A stretch of DNA of 64,000 nucleotides from Novosphingobium sp. SCN 66-18 (GTDB lineage: Bacteria; Pseudomonadota; Alphaproteobacteria; Sphingomonadales; Sphingomonadaceae), in the NCBI GenBank assembly GCA_001725355.1, contig MEGD01000007.1, positions 1-64,000 of the forward strand, in the 5' to 3' direction. Under the pieces are notes generated by a model. That model saw only the letters and a list, made by a program, of their open reading frames with translations, was not told where the DNA came from and did no database searches. Positions 1 to 8,293 of this stretch are shown piece by piece; the first letter of the stretch is position 1; each line of letters opens with the position of its first letter. The translations under genes and the position numbers were made by a program.

Positions 1-2
1 GC

Positions 3-167
3 GAGGGCCTGAGCACCGGCGACACCGCCCATGGCGTCATCACCGCCGGCCTCGTCATGGGCATCATCCACGACATCCCAACTTGCGAGCAGCTCATCCT
101 GCGGATCGTCAGCGAGGCGGAGGAGGTGATTACGCAGCGGTTGATGAAATTTGCATCGCCGGGATGA
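3..167 (+). CDS. C-terminal fragment of nitronate monooxygenase-like flavoprotein (5' end outside window)
   Basis: An open frame enters from the left edge and stops with TGA at 165-167, giving 54 visible residues. The tail reads GVITAGLVMGIIHDIPTCEQ followed by an acidic helix. This resembles the C-terminus of 2-nitropropane dioxygenase/nitronate monooxygenase family FMN enzymes (a TIM barrel that also includes FabK-type reductases), where a hydrophobic Gly-Leu-Ile strand precedes a helix of the type IVxEAExxI. The FMN-binding and catalytic parts are outside the window, so substrate and family remain an inference from the tail alone. The next gene starts 63 nt downstream on the same strand behind its own operator-like repeat. 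Confidence 0.5.
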   Translation, partial: EGLSTGDTAHGVITAGLVMGIIHDIPTCEQLILRIVSEAEEVITQRLMKFASPG

Positions 168-194
168 AACGCCCCATTGACCTTCTGATAAAAA

Positions 195-208
195 TGCACA
201 ATGGTGCA
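195..208. promoter_or_regulatory. Operator-like palindrome, perfect copy (TGCAC-N4-GTGCA)
   Basis: TGCACAATGGTGCA is a perfect match to the strict form TGCAY-N4-RTGCA found repeatedly in this window. It ends only 22 nt before the ATG of the PQQ dehydrogenase at 231, so a bound protein would block transcription or initiation there. On the opposite strand it reads CTGCAC-CATT-GTGCA. Confidence 0.65.
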
Positions 209-230
209 GAAAATATCAGGAGAGAATGCC

Positions 231-2300
231 ATGAAACCGACGGGGCGACCGATGGGTTTGAAGCGCTCAGCTGCGTTGATGCTGGGCGCGGCCTGCGCGA
301 TCTCGACGCTGCAAGGGGTTGGCTGGGCTGGAAAAACCGCCCCTGCAGTTCGCACCGACTGGCACAGTTTCGGCGGCGACAGTGACGAACAGCACTACAG
401 CCCGCTGGACCAGATCAATCAGGGCAATGTCAAGCAACTGGGCCTTGCCTGGTCTTATGACGTGGACACATTCGACAGCTATACCCAGCCGATTGAAGTG
501 GGCGGGGTGGTCTATTTTGCGGCGGGCCTGAGCGTTATTCATGCGCTGGATGCGCGCACGGGGCGGTTGCTTTGGAAATATGATCCCGATGTGGCCGGGC
601 AGCCCGAGGCCAAGACCCGGATGCGCGCAGGCTGGGGCACGCGCGGCATTGCGTACAAGGATGGCATGGTGTTCACCGCCACGCGTGAAGGGCGACTGGT
701 GGCGGTCGATGCCAAGACGGGCAAGCTGCGCTGGCAGGTCAAGACGCTGGACGAGGCGGAGAACGGTTATATCACCGGGCCGCCATGGGTGGCGGGCGAT
801 GTGGTGGTCACCGGCTTTGGCGGGGCCGATTACAGCCCGACGCGCGGCTATGTCACGGCCTATGACATCAAGACCGGCAAGAAGCGCTGGCGGTTTTACA
901 CCGTGCCGGGCGACCCGGCCAAGGGTTTTGAAAACAAGGCCATGGAGATGGCCGCCAAGACCTGGACCGGCGAATGGTGGAAATTCGGCGGCGGCGGCAC
1001 CGTGTGGCACGCGATGGCCTACGACGCCAAATATGATCGCATTTACCTCGGCACCGGCAATGGCTGGCCGTGGAATGAAAAGATCCGCAGCCCCGGCGGC
1101 GGCGACAATCTGTATCTCGGCTCCATCGTGGCGCTTGACGCGAAAACCGGCGAATATGTCTGGCATTACCAGACCAACCCGGAAAACAGCTATGATTTCA
1201 ACAATGCGATGGACATTGAGCTCGCCGATGTGACCATCAACGGCAAATTGCGCCATGTGTTGATCCATGCGCCCAAGAATGGCTTTTTCTACGCGCTGGA
1301 CCGGGAAACCGGCAAATTCATCTCGGCGGGCGAATTTGCCAAGCAGAACTGGGCCAAAAGCATCGACCCGGTGACGGGCAAGCCGGAGATCAACCCGGAT
1401 TCGCTCTATCAGGATGGCAAGGCCTTCGTCATTTTCCCCTTCCCCAATGGCGCGCATGGCGTTCAGGCCATGTCTTACAGCCCCAAGACGGGCCTCAGCT
1501 ATATTCCGGTGATGGATGGCGGGCGCGTGGTGGTCGATCCGCCCAATGTGAAGGACTGGACCTATCGTTCGGGTATGTTCGTCAACACTGGATTGGGCGC
1601 GCCGCCGCCCGGCGTGACGGCGCCTGCGGCAGTGTCGAAACTGGTGGCGTGGGATGTGGCGAAGAACCGCGCGGCGTGGTCGATCCCGCAGCCGGGCGTG
1701 TTCAATGGCGGCACGATGGCCACGGGCGGCAATCTGGTGTTTCAGGGGCTTAATGATGGCACGTTCAACGCCTATTCGGCGCAGGATGGGCGCAATCTGT
1801 GGTCCTATCCGATGCAGAACGGGATGCTGGCTGCGCCCATCTCCTATTCGATCGGCGGGCGGCAATATGTCACGATCATCACCGGTTTCCGCTCCAGCTA
1901 TGCCAATACGCCCAACTGGGATTATCGCCAGCAACAGCGCCGGGTGCTGACCTTTGCGCTGGGGGGCACGCGCAAATTGTCCAAATTTACGCCGGTGGAT
2001 GCGCCGATTATGGATGATCCGGCTTTCACGGTGGATGTGGCCAAGGCCAAGGTGGGGTCAGGCATCTACAACACGTCCTGCGTGATCTGTCACGGCGTGG
2101 GCATGGCGGCGGGCGGGGCGGCGCCCGATCTGCGCAAGGCGCCGATCCCGATGGATGCCAATGCTTTCAACGCGGTGGTGCATGACGGGGCGCTGATGGC
2201 GCGCGGCATGCCCGGTTTCGGAAACCTCAGCGCGGATGAGATCGAGGGCCTGCGTCACTATATCCGCCAGCGTGCGCGAGAGACGATGGCTGCAAAATGA
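231..2300 (+). CDS. PQQ-dependent alcohol dehydrogenase with fused cytochrome c domain
   Basis: Quinohaemoprotein of the PQQ methanol/ethanol dehydrogenase family, 689 aa, expected in the periplasm, where it would oxidise an alcohol and pass electrons through its own haem c. The ATG at 231 is preceded by AGGAGAG at 218-224 and gives a signal peptide (basic start, hydrophobic run to about residue 30); the in-frame ATG at 201 lies inside the operator palindrome and lacks a ribosome site. Repeated propeller-blade motifs of the type LDAxTGxLxW are visible. The likely catalytic Asp is D322 in YDFNN, with Asn rather than Asp two residues on, which argues for calcium rather than a lanthanide. Haem motif CVICH is at 617-621 and a likely Met ligand at 660. 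The vicinal Cys-Cys pair of classic family members is absent. A paralogue lies at 14025-16082. Confidence 0.9.
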   Translation: MKPTGRPMGLKRSAALMLGAACAISTLQGVGWAGKTAPAVRTDWHSFGGDSDEQHYSPLDQINQGNVKQLGLAWSYDVDTFDSYTQPIEVGGVVYFAAGLSVIHALDARTGRLLWKYDPDVAGQPEAKTRMRAGWGTRGIAYKDGMVFTATREGRLVAVDAKTGKLRWQVKTLDEAENGYITGPPWVAGDVVVTGFGGADYSPTRGYVTAYDIKTGKKRWRFYTVPGDPAKGFENKAMEMAAKTWTGEWWKFGGGGTVWHAMAYDAKYDRIYLGTGNGWPWNEKIRSPGGGDNLYLGSIVALDAKTGEYVWHYQTNPENSYDFNNAMDIELADVTINGKLRHVLIHAPKNGFFYALDRETGKFISAGEFAKQNWAKSIDPVTGKPEINPDSLYQDGKAFVIFPFPNGAHGVQAMSYSPKTGLSYIPVMDGGRVVVDPPNVKDWTYRSGMFVNTGLGAPPPGVTAPAAVSKLVAWDVAKNRAAWSIPQPGVFNGGTMATGGNLVFQGLNDGTFNAYSAQDGRNLWSYPMQNGMLAAPISYSIGGRQYVTIITGFRSSYANTPNWDYRQQQRRVLTFALGGTRKLSKFTPVDAPIMDDPAFTVDVAKAKVGSGIYNTSCVICHGVGMAAGGAAPDLRKAPIPMDANAFNAVVHDGALMARGMPGFGNLSADEIEGLRHYIRQRARETMAAK

Positions 2301-2309
2301 ACGGTTCTG

Positions 2310-2341
2310 TCGGCGGCCCATCCGGGGCAATGGGCCGCCGA
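2310..2341 (+). terminator. Stem-loop terminator after PQQ dehydrogenase
   Basis: A perfect 12-bp GC-rich stem (2310-2321 with 2330-2341) closes an 8-nt loop, 10 nt after the stop codon at 2300. There is only a short T-rich tail, so termination may be partial, leaving some read-through into the TetR gene. Confidence 0.6.
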
Positions 2342-2397
2342 TGGTTGACCGTTTCTGATCTCATGTGCATGAAAGCCAGATGACAGGTGATCGTGAC

Positions 2398-3120
2398 ATG
2401 AACGCAACGAATGAGGGTAATGAGCGCCCCCAGACCTATGCCAGCCCCGCGATCATTGAGCGGCGGCGGCGAATTCTGGAGGAAACGCGGCAGGTGATTG
2501 CCGAGCAGGGCATCACCGCGCTCAACATGAACGACATCGGGCGGCGCGCGGGCGTGGCCAAGCGCACGCTGTACAATGCGTTTCAGACGCGCGAGCGGAT
2601 GATTGCGGCCGCCATTCAGGAATATTTCGAGGAATACGTCAGCCGCATCACCTTTACCCAGCCTTCGGGCACGCTGCAGCACAATCTGGAGCGCATGATC
2701 TCGGTGGTGCAGCGCAACCGGCGCATCCCCAATTACATCCGCGCGATCATGGCGCTCTATTTCAGCCCCGAGGTGGACGAGGACATCTGGCTGGCCATGC
2801 ATTCGATCGCCACGCGGCAAAACCGGGCGTGGATCGAAAATCTGGCCGCGGGCAAGCAGTTGCAGGCATGGGTCGAGGTCGATACGCTGGTCGACGATCT
2901 GGTGCGGCTGGAATATGCGATGATCAACGATTGGGCGCGCGGGCGGATTCCCGATGATGCGATCATCGTGCGGCTGATCACCTCCTATCTGACGCTGATC
3001 CTTGGCGCGGTGCGCGGGGCGGCGCGCAAGGAGGTCGAGGCGATGCTGAAGGATATTGCCGAGCGCGGATCCGAGGCATTGCCGATGCGCAAGCGGGCCA
3101 AGGCGGAGGCGGCGGAGTAA
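2398..3120 (+). CDS. TetR/AcrR family transcriptional regulator
   Basis: DNA-binding repressor, 240 aa. The N-terminal helix-turn-helix is clear (ALNMNDIGRRAGVAKRTLYN followed by a Phe-Gln turn where many TetRs have Tyr-His-Phe). The C-terminal ligand domain is not recognisable by eye and the effector is unknown. I chose the ATG at 2398 because AGGTGA lies at 2385-2390; a GTG at 2365 and an ATG at 2380 are in frame but lack a clear ribosome site. It lies between a PQQ dehydrogenase and a catabolic operon, and the operator-like repeat at 3134 follows directly, so it could control the downstream operon. It is less like the TetR proteins at 22126 and 51402 than those two are to each other. Confidence 0.88.
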   Translation: MNATNEGNERPQTYASPAIIERRRRILEETRQVIAEQGITALNMNDIGRRAGVAKRTLYNAFQTRERMIAAAIQEYFEEYVSRITFTQPSGTLQHNLERMISVVQRNRRIPNYIRAIMALYFSPEVDEDIWLAMHSIATRQNRAWIENLAAGKQLQAWVEVDTLVDDLVRLEYAMINDWARGRIPDDAIIVRLITSYLTLILGAVRGAARKEVEAMLKDIAERGSEALPMRKRAKAEAAE

Positions 3121-3133
3121 TTCCGGTTAAAAA

Positions 3134-3147
3134 TACACCATGATGCA
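3134..3147. promoter_or_regulatory. Operator-like repeat (one mismatch)
   Basis: TACACCATGATGCA; on the minus strand TTTTGCAT-CATG-GTGTA, one mismatch from the strict TGCAY-N4-RTGCA form. It lies about 90 nt upstream of the crotonase that begins the operon at 3239. A weak TTGCCA hexamer at 3155-3160 follows 7 nt after the repeat, the same arrangement as at the TonB receptor promoter (45854). Confidence 0.55.
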
Positions 3148-3238
3148 AAATTCCTTGCCACCCCGGCACGACCTGTCATAAGGTGCCGGGAACAGGCCGC
3201 CCGGACAGAGGCGCGCAAGAGGCAAGGAGATGTGAGCC

Positions 3239-4042
3239 ATGAGCGAGGCGCAAGCCCCTGAAATCCTGTGCGAGAAGCGTGAGGACGGGGTGGTTCTGCT
3301 CACGCTCAACCGGCCTCATGCGCGCAACACCGTGTCCTTTGCCATGTGGGAGCAATTTTCCGCCGCGCTCGACGGGCTGGAGAATGGCACGCCCGCGCGC
3401 GCCTTGGTGCTGTGCGGGGCGGGCGACTATTTTTCCAGCGGCGGTGACGTAAAGATCGGCCCCGCGCGCGGCGATGGCGCGATCCGTCTGGCCGCGCGGC
3501 TGGAGATGGGGCAGCGGATCATCAACCGCCTGCGCGCCTTGCCGATCCCCACCATCGCGGCGGTGGAGGGCGGGGCCTATGGCATTGCCTGGAGCATCGC
3601 CATGGCTTGCGACATGCTGTTTGCCGCCGACAATGCCAAATTCGGCGCACCTTTCCTTGATTACGGGCTGGTGCCCGATGGCGGCGCGGCTTGGTTTTTG
3701 ACTCAGCGGCTGGGCCGGGCGCGGGCGGCCGAGATCCTATTTTCGGGCCGCACGCTGGCGGTGGAGGAGGCACGCGATCTGGGGCTGGTCAGCCGGGTTC
3801 TGCCTGCGGGCGCGGTGGTGGCGGGGGCGCTGGAGTTTGGCGCGGCGATTGGGGCGGGCAATCCCCATGCGGTCGAATTGACCAAGCGCCTGCTGCATAT
3901 GGGTGAAACGGGCGATCTGGCGGCCACGCAGGCGCTTGAACTGATCTATTGCCACACCTGTCAGGCGGGCGAGGAAGTGCCCCGCGCCCGCGAAGCATTC
4001 AAGGCCCGCGCCGCCGCGCGCAAGGCCCAGAAGGAGGCCTGA
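3239..4042 (+). CDS. Enoyl-CoA hydratase/isomerase family protein (crotonase fold)
   Basis: Crotonase-superfamily acyl-CoA enzyme, 267 aa, full length for the family, first gene of the operon 3239-10404. Ribosome site AAGGAG at 3224-3229. Oxyanion-hole regions are visible at about 60-70 (SSGGDV) and 110-116. The two glutamates that hydrate enoyl-CoA in the rat enzyme (Glu144, Glu164) are replaced here by Ser119 and Phe139, whereas Asp147 in LVPDGG matches the acidic residue of PaaG-type ring isomerases. A double-bond or ring isomerase is therefore more likely than a hydratase. The substrate is unknown. Next gene is 4 nt downstream. Confidence 0.85.
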   Translation: MSEAQAPEILCEKREDGVVLLTLNRPHARNTVSFAMWEQFSAALDGLENGTPARALVLCGAGDYFSSGGDVKIGPARGDGAIRLAARLEMGQRIINRLRALPIPTIAAVEGGAYGIAWSIAMACDMLFAADNAKFGAPFLDYGLVPDGGAAWFLTQRLGRARAAEILFSGRTLAVEEARDLGLVSRVLPAGAVVAGALEFGAAIGAGNPHAVELTKRLLHMGETGDLAATQALELIYCHTCQAGEEVPRAREAFKARAAARKAQKEA

Positions 4043-4046
4043 TCCG

Positions 4047-4688
4047 ATGCAATTCGATATGCGCGAACTGCCGATGGTCACGCGGTACAAGATCATCAAT
4101 TCGACGATCACCCCGCGCCCCATCGCGTGGATCACCACGCTTTCGCCCGATGGCGTGGTCAATGCCGCGCCCTACAGCTTCTTTAACGCGGTGGGGACGG
4201 AACCGCCGCTGGTGGTGCTGGGCCTGCTGAAGGAACCGCGCAGCCGGACCTTGAAGCACACCGCCACCAACATCATCGCCAATGGCGAATTTGTGGTGAA
4301 CCTTGTGTGCGAGGCCGACGCGCAGAAGATGAACGAATGCTCGGTCGATGCCCCGGTCGAGGTGTCGGAAATTGACTACGCCGGGATCGAAACCACCCCC
4401 AGCGTGCTCGTCGCCCCGCCGCGCATCGCCACCAGCCCGGTCAGCTTTGAATGCCGCAAGGTGGCTGCTCTCGACATCGGCACGCAGCAGACCGTGGTGA
4501 TCGGGGAAGTGTTGATGGCGCATATCCGCGATGAATTCATCACCGACCGCGCAAGGGTCTATTTCGACACGCCCGCGATGAAGCTGATCGGGCGCACCCA
4601 TGGCAGCGGCTGGTATGTGCGCAATGGCGATGCGTTTCAGATGGACCGCCCGGCCTTTGACCCCACGCGGCTGAACCCGACAGATTAA
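4047..4688 (+). CDS. Flavin reductase family protein (FMN split barrel)
   Basis: 213-aa protein of the DIM6/NtaB-type flavin reductase-like family, recognisable from the start TPRPIAWITTLSPDG, the NAAPYSFFNAV segment and the NGEFVVNLV strand. Members bind FMN and either supply reduced flavin to two-component monooxygenases or reduce small substrates. It sits 4 nt after the crotonase gene and two genes before an LLM-class oxidoreductase (7277), so delivery of FMNH2 to that enzyme is a reasonable guess. The split-barrel fold is also shared with F420-dependent reductases, but F420 use cannot be claimed from sequence alone. Confidence 0.82.
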   Translation: MQFDMRELPMVTRYKIINSTITPRPIAWITTLSPDGVVNAAPYSFFNAVGTEPPLVVLGLLKEPRSRTLKHTATNIIANGEFVVNLVCEADAQKMNECSVDAPVEVSEIDYAGIETTPSVLVAPPRIATSPVSFECRKVAALDIGTQQTVVIGEVLMAHIRDEFITDRARVYFDTPAMKLIGRTHGSGWYVRNGDAFQMDRPAFDPTRLNPTD

Positions 4689-4849
4689 ATTGAACCCCAA
4701 GTGCAATATTGCTTGCGTTGGCGCGCGAAGTGGTGTCACTCTGCACGCCAACGGACAGAGCGGGCGGCGGCGATGATTCCCTAGCCTTGTCAGCCTGAAA
4801 ACACGCCCAAAAGAATAAGCGGGGCGCAAGACCGCGAGAGGAGATTGCG

Positions 4850-7249
4850 ATGCCAGGGCCACTGGATCATCTTGTTGTTGTCGAACTGGCGCAGTCGATG
4901 CCCGCCGCGATTGCCGCTATGCTGCTGTGCGATCATGGCGCCGATGTGGTCAAGGTCGAGCCGCGCGGCGGCAATTTCTTCGCCCATGACCTGACCCGCA
5001 AGAGCTGGGACCGGTCCAAGCGCAGCGTGGAACTGGACATCGAACTGGCGGCGGATCGCAAGACTTTGCGCGGGCTGCTGGCGAGCGCGGACATTCTGAT
5101 CCATGCGATGGAGGAGGATGAGACGGTCAAGCTGGGGCTGGATGAGGCCAGCCTCAAGCGCGATTTTCCCGCGCTGGTCTCGGTGGCGATGACGGCTTAC
5201 GGCGCCGAAACGCCCTTTGCCGGACGCCCCCATGGCGAGGCGCTGGCCGCCGCGCTGCTGGGCACGATGGTGGATCGCTCCAGCCCGTTTCGCCCCGGCC
5301 CGGTCTATCTCGGCCATCCCGCGCTGCATTATGGTCAGGCGTTTCTGGCCTCGATTGGCGCGCTGGCGGCGGTGCGGGCGCGGCGCGAAATCGGCCATGG
5401 GCAAAGGGTTGAGGCATCGCTGCTCGACGCGATGATCGCCCAATCGCCGATGAATGACTGGTGGCAGGAAGATGGCATCAGCTATATCAAGAAGGGCGAT
5501 GCCGGAGCGATGGACCGCTTTGGCAAGACGCGCCTCATCACCGGCATGTTTGAGTGCGGCGATGGGCAATTTCTGCAATTCCACACCGGCGGGCCGGGCG
5601 GTTTCAAGGCGGCGATGGATGTGCTGGGCTTTGGCGACCGGGTGCAGACCATTGGCGGGGCGGAAATGCGCGTGCCTCTGACCGATGACGAATATCATAT
5701 CGCCCGCGTCGAGGTGTTTGACGCCTTCAAGCTGAAACCGCGCGACGAATGGATCCGCCTGCTGCATGCCGCCGATGTGGCCGCCCTGCCGGTGCTGCAT
5801 CCGGCCGAGGTGCTGCTGGACGATCAGGTCGAATTCGTGGGCCAACGCATCAGCCTGCCCGACCCGGATTTCGGCACGATCTATCAATCGGCCCCGGCGG
5901 TGATCTTTAAGGGCACCCCTTGCGCCGCACCGACCCCCGCGCCCGCCATCGGCGCGGATAATGGCGATCTGGCGGCATTGACTGCGCGGCCTGCGCCGAA
6001 AATCGCGGCCAGCGGGCGCGCGATCAAGCGCCCGCTCGAAGGCATCCGCGTGGTCGATTTCTCCTCCTTCTTTGCCGTTGGTTTTGGCGGGCGGCTGCTC
6101 TCGGATCTGGGCGCCGATGTCATCAAGGTGGAAACGCCGGGCGGCGATCAGATGCGTCCCTTGCCCGACTGTTTCGACGCGGCCCAGCGCGGCAAGCGGG
6201 CGATGGTGCTCGACCTGAAAACGCCCGAGGCTTTGGAGGCGGCATATAAATTGGTCGCCACCGCCGATGTCGTCACGCACAATCTGCGCCCCGGCAAGGC
6301 GGACAAGTTGGGCATTGGCTTTGAAAAACTGCTCAGTATCAATCCGCGCCTGATCTATGCCTATATGCCCGGCTATGGCTCGCGCGGGCCCAAATCGCTG
6401 CTGAAAAGCTTCGCGCCGCTGGTGTCGGGCTGGACCGGCCTGCTGCGCGAAGGTGGGGGCGAGGGCAATCCGCCGACCCGCTCGGTCTTCGGCAATGAGG
6501 ATTACAACAACGGTTTCCTTGCCGCCGCCGGTATCCTGATGGCGCTGGAGCGGCGGGCGGTATCAGGCGTGGGCGATTATATGGAATGCCCGCAATTGCA
6601 TTCCAGCCTGTGGACGACCTCGGAACATTTCCTCAATGCCGACAAGCAGGTGGTCTATGGCTTCCGGCTGGACAAGGATCAGGCGGGCTTCAACGCGCTC
6701 GACCGGATCTATCGCACGACGGATGGCTGGCTGTGCATTTCCTGCCGTCAGGATGAGCGCTTTGCTGCGCTGGCCTTTGCGGTGGGGATGCCGGAACTGG
6801 TGGATGATCCGCGTTTTGCGAACCCGCGCGCGCGCAGCGCTCATGATGGCGCGCTGCAGGCGCTGCTCACTCCGTTCTTTGCCGCGCGGTCCGGCGCTGA
6901 TGCCTATGCCGTGCTGGATGCGGCGGGCGCGCCCTGCGAAATCGTGCGCGAAACAAGCTGGGTACGCGAGGCGCTGATGGAGGATTGGGCGCAGGCGAGC
7001 AACCGCGTGGTCGAGGATCTGGACTCGATGTATGGCCATGTCCGCACCTTCGGCAGCTTCATCCATTTGAGCGAAACGCCCGGTTTTGCCGTGGGCACCG
7101 CGCCGCGCCTTGGCCATCATACGCGCCAGATTCTGGGCGAGGTAGGCTATTCCGAGGCGGAAATCGACGCCTTGATCGCCGGCGGCAAGGCGATGCAGGC
7201 CGAGCGCATCACGGGCCGGATTGGCGGACCGCGCGTGTCCGCCGCGTAA
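4850..7249 (+). CDS. Tandem (double) CaiB/BaiF-type CoA-transferase
   Basis: 799 aa, about twice the usual type III CoA-transferase length. Two complete CaiB-like halves are present, at about 1-355 and 395-780; each opens with the LxxVVxLxxxxAxxxxxxLLxDxGADVxKVE pattern of the family. Type III enzymes carry acyl-CoA on an Asp that follows the GFGxxGP-like loop. Here the aligned position is Glu130 in the first half (RPHGEA) and Ser520 in the second (KSFAP), so neither half has the canonical Asp. The protein may use Glu130, may act as a pseudo-enzyme or racemase-like protein, or my alignment may be off by a turn. The 161-nt gap upstream may hold a separate promoter. The LLM gene follows after 27 nt. 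Confidence 0.85.
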   Translation: MPGPLDHLVVVELAQSMPAAIAAMLLCDHGADVVKVEPRGGNFFAHDLTRKSWDRSKRSVELDIELAADRKTLRGLLASADILIHAMEEDETVKLGLDEASLKRDFPALVSVAMTAYGAETPFAGRPHGEALAAALLGTMVDRSSPFRPGPVYLGHPALHYGQAFLASIGALAAVRARREIGHGQRVEASLLDAMIAQSPMNDWWQEDGISYIKKGDAGAMDRFGKTRLITGMFECGDGQFLQFHTGGPGGFKAAMDVLGFGDRVQTIGGAEMRVPLTDDEYHIARVEVFDAFKLKPRDEWIRLLHAADVAALPVLHPAEVLLDDQVEFVGQRISLPDPDFGTIYQSAPAVIFKGTPCAAPTPAPAIGADNGDLAALTARPAPKIAASGRAIKRPLEGIRVVDFSSFFAVGFGGRLLSDLGADVIKVETPGGDQMRPLPDCFDAAQRGKRAMVLDLKTPEALEAAYKLVATADVVTHNLRPGKADKLGIGFEKLLSINPRLIYAYMPGYGSRGPKSLLKSFAPLVSGWTGLLREGGGEGNPPTRSVFGNEDYNNGFLAAAGILMALERRAVSGVGDYMECPQLHSSLWTTSEHFLNADKQVVYGFRLDKDQAGFNALDRIYRTTDGWLCISCRQDERFAALAFAVGMPELVDDPRFANPRARSAHDGALQALLTPFFAARSGADAYAVLDAAGAPCEIVRETSWVREALMEDWAQASNRVVEDLDSMYGHVRTFGSFIHLSETPGFAVGTAPRLGHHTRQILGEVGYSEAEIDALIAGGKAMQAERITGRIGGPRVSAA

Positions 7250-7276
7250 GAACAAAATCAACAGGAGAGAAGAGCC

Positions 7277-8281
7277 GTGCAGCTCAACCTACGCTATGAC
7301 ATGAACCGGCCGGAATTCGGCGCTTCGCATCCTGCGCTCTATCGCGCCGCCATCGAACAGGCGGTCTGGGCCGATGGGCTTGGCTTCACGCAGGTGTTTC
7401 TGGCCGAACATCACGGAGCCGAAGGCGGCTATTGCCCCTCGTCCATGGTGCAGGCGGCCTCGATCCTGGGCGCGACGAAGAACATCGCCACCCATCTTTC
7501 GGCGTTGGTGGTGACGATGCATGATCCACTGCGTCTGGCCGAGGATCTGGCGGTGCTGGACAATATCGGGCCGGGGCGGGTCTGGCTGACGGCGGGCATG
7601 GGCTATCGCCCGCATGAATTCGAGATGTTCGGCAAGGATATCACCAAGCGCCTTGCCATCATGAACGAGGCGATGGCGACGCTGAAGGCGGCATGGACGG
7701 GTGAGCCTTTCACCTTTCGCGACCGCACCGTGCGCGTCACGCCCACGCCCGCCACGCCGGGCGGTCCCAAGATCTATATGGGCGGGTCGACCGACAAATC
7801 CGCCATCCGCGCGGCCAAGGCGGGCTATCAATATTTTCCCGGCCACCCGGACCTGTTCGTTCTGTACAAGGAAGAGCGCGCCAAGGCCGGTTTCCCCGCG
7901 CCCGAGGAATATCGCCAGCCCGCCGCCAGCTTCCTCTATGTGAGCGAAGACCCCGAGCGCGACTGGCCGATTGTTGCGCCCCATGTCGCCTATGCCACCA
8001 ATGCCTATGCCGAATGGGCCAAGGAGCGCGGCGAAGGCCAGACCCGTTACAGTCCGGCCCAGACGGTCGAGGGCCTCAAAGCCATGCCCAACATCAAAGT
8101 GGTCACGCCCGATGAGTGCTTCGACTATCTGGTCGGGCTTGGTCGCGGCACGGCGGTGACGTTCCATGCGCTGCTGGGCGGGCTCGATCCCGAGGTTTCG
8201 TGGCGCAGCCTGCGCCTGTTTGAAAGCGCGGTGCTGCCCCGGTTGAAGGCGGTGCCCGGCTTGCTCGAAATGTGCGATTAA
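7277..8281 (+). CDS. LLM-class flavin/F420-dependent oxidoreductase
   Basis: Luciferase-like (bacterial luciferase fold) enzyme, 334 aa, GTG start with an AGGAGAG ribosome site about 10 nt upstream. Family signs are the N-terminal EQAVWADGLGFTQVFLAEHH segment, a middle LDNIGPGRVWLTAGMGYRP strand-loop and a C-terminal barrel. Members use either FMNH2 with O2 or F420H2 as hydride donor. Both are possible here: a flavin reductase is encoded in the same operon (4047), while the window also encodes complete F420 synthesis and an F420:NADPH reductase. It is the best candidate user of F420 in this island. The substrate is unknown. Confidence 0.85.
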   Translation: MQLNLRYDMNRPEFGASHPALYRAAIEQAVWADGLGFTQVFLAEHHGAEGGYCPSSMVQAASILGATKNIATHLSALVVTMHDPLRLAEDLAVLDNIGPGRVWLTAGMGYRPHEFEMFGKDITKRLAIMNEAMATLKAAWTGEPFTFRDRTVRVTPTPATPGGPKIYMGGSTDKSAIRAAKAGYQYFPGHPDLFVLYKEERAKAGFPAPEEYRQPAASFLYVSEDPERDWPIVAPHVAYATNAYAEWAKERGEGQTRYSPAQTVEGLKAMPNIKVVTPDECFDYLVGLGRGTAVTFHALLGGLDPEVSWRSLRLFESAVLPRLKAVPGLLEMCD

Positions 8282-8293
8282 GGGGAGGCGGCG

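Noticed and set aside
3-167. Idea that the left-edge fragment is part of the PQQ dehydrogenase transcript leader only
   Set aside because: The frame has codon use like neighbouring genes and a recognisable nitronate monooxygenase-like tail ending in a normal stop.
267-1934. Long antisense reading frame (555 codons) under the PQQ dehydrogenase
   Set aside because: Composition is Arg/His/Gly/Ala-rich with no domain; it is the usual mirror frame of a GC-rich gene, and the sense frame has clear motifs.
2361-2400. TCATG-N2-CATGA dyad before the first TetR gene
   Set aside because: Short, overlaps alternative start codons and has no second copy; could be chance.
4692-4705. Possible further copy of the operator motif (GAACC-CCAA-GTGCA) before the double CaiB gene
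   Set aside because: Only one half matches; kept out of the feature list as too weak, although a promoter in this 161-nt gap is possible.
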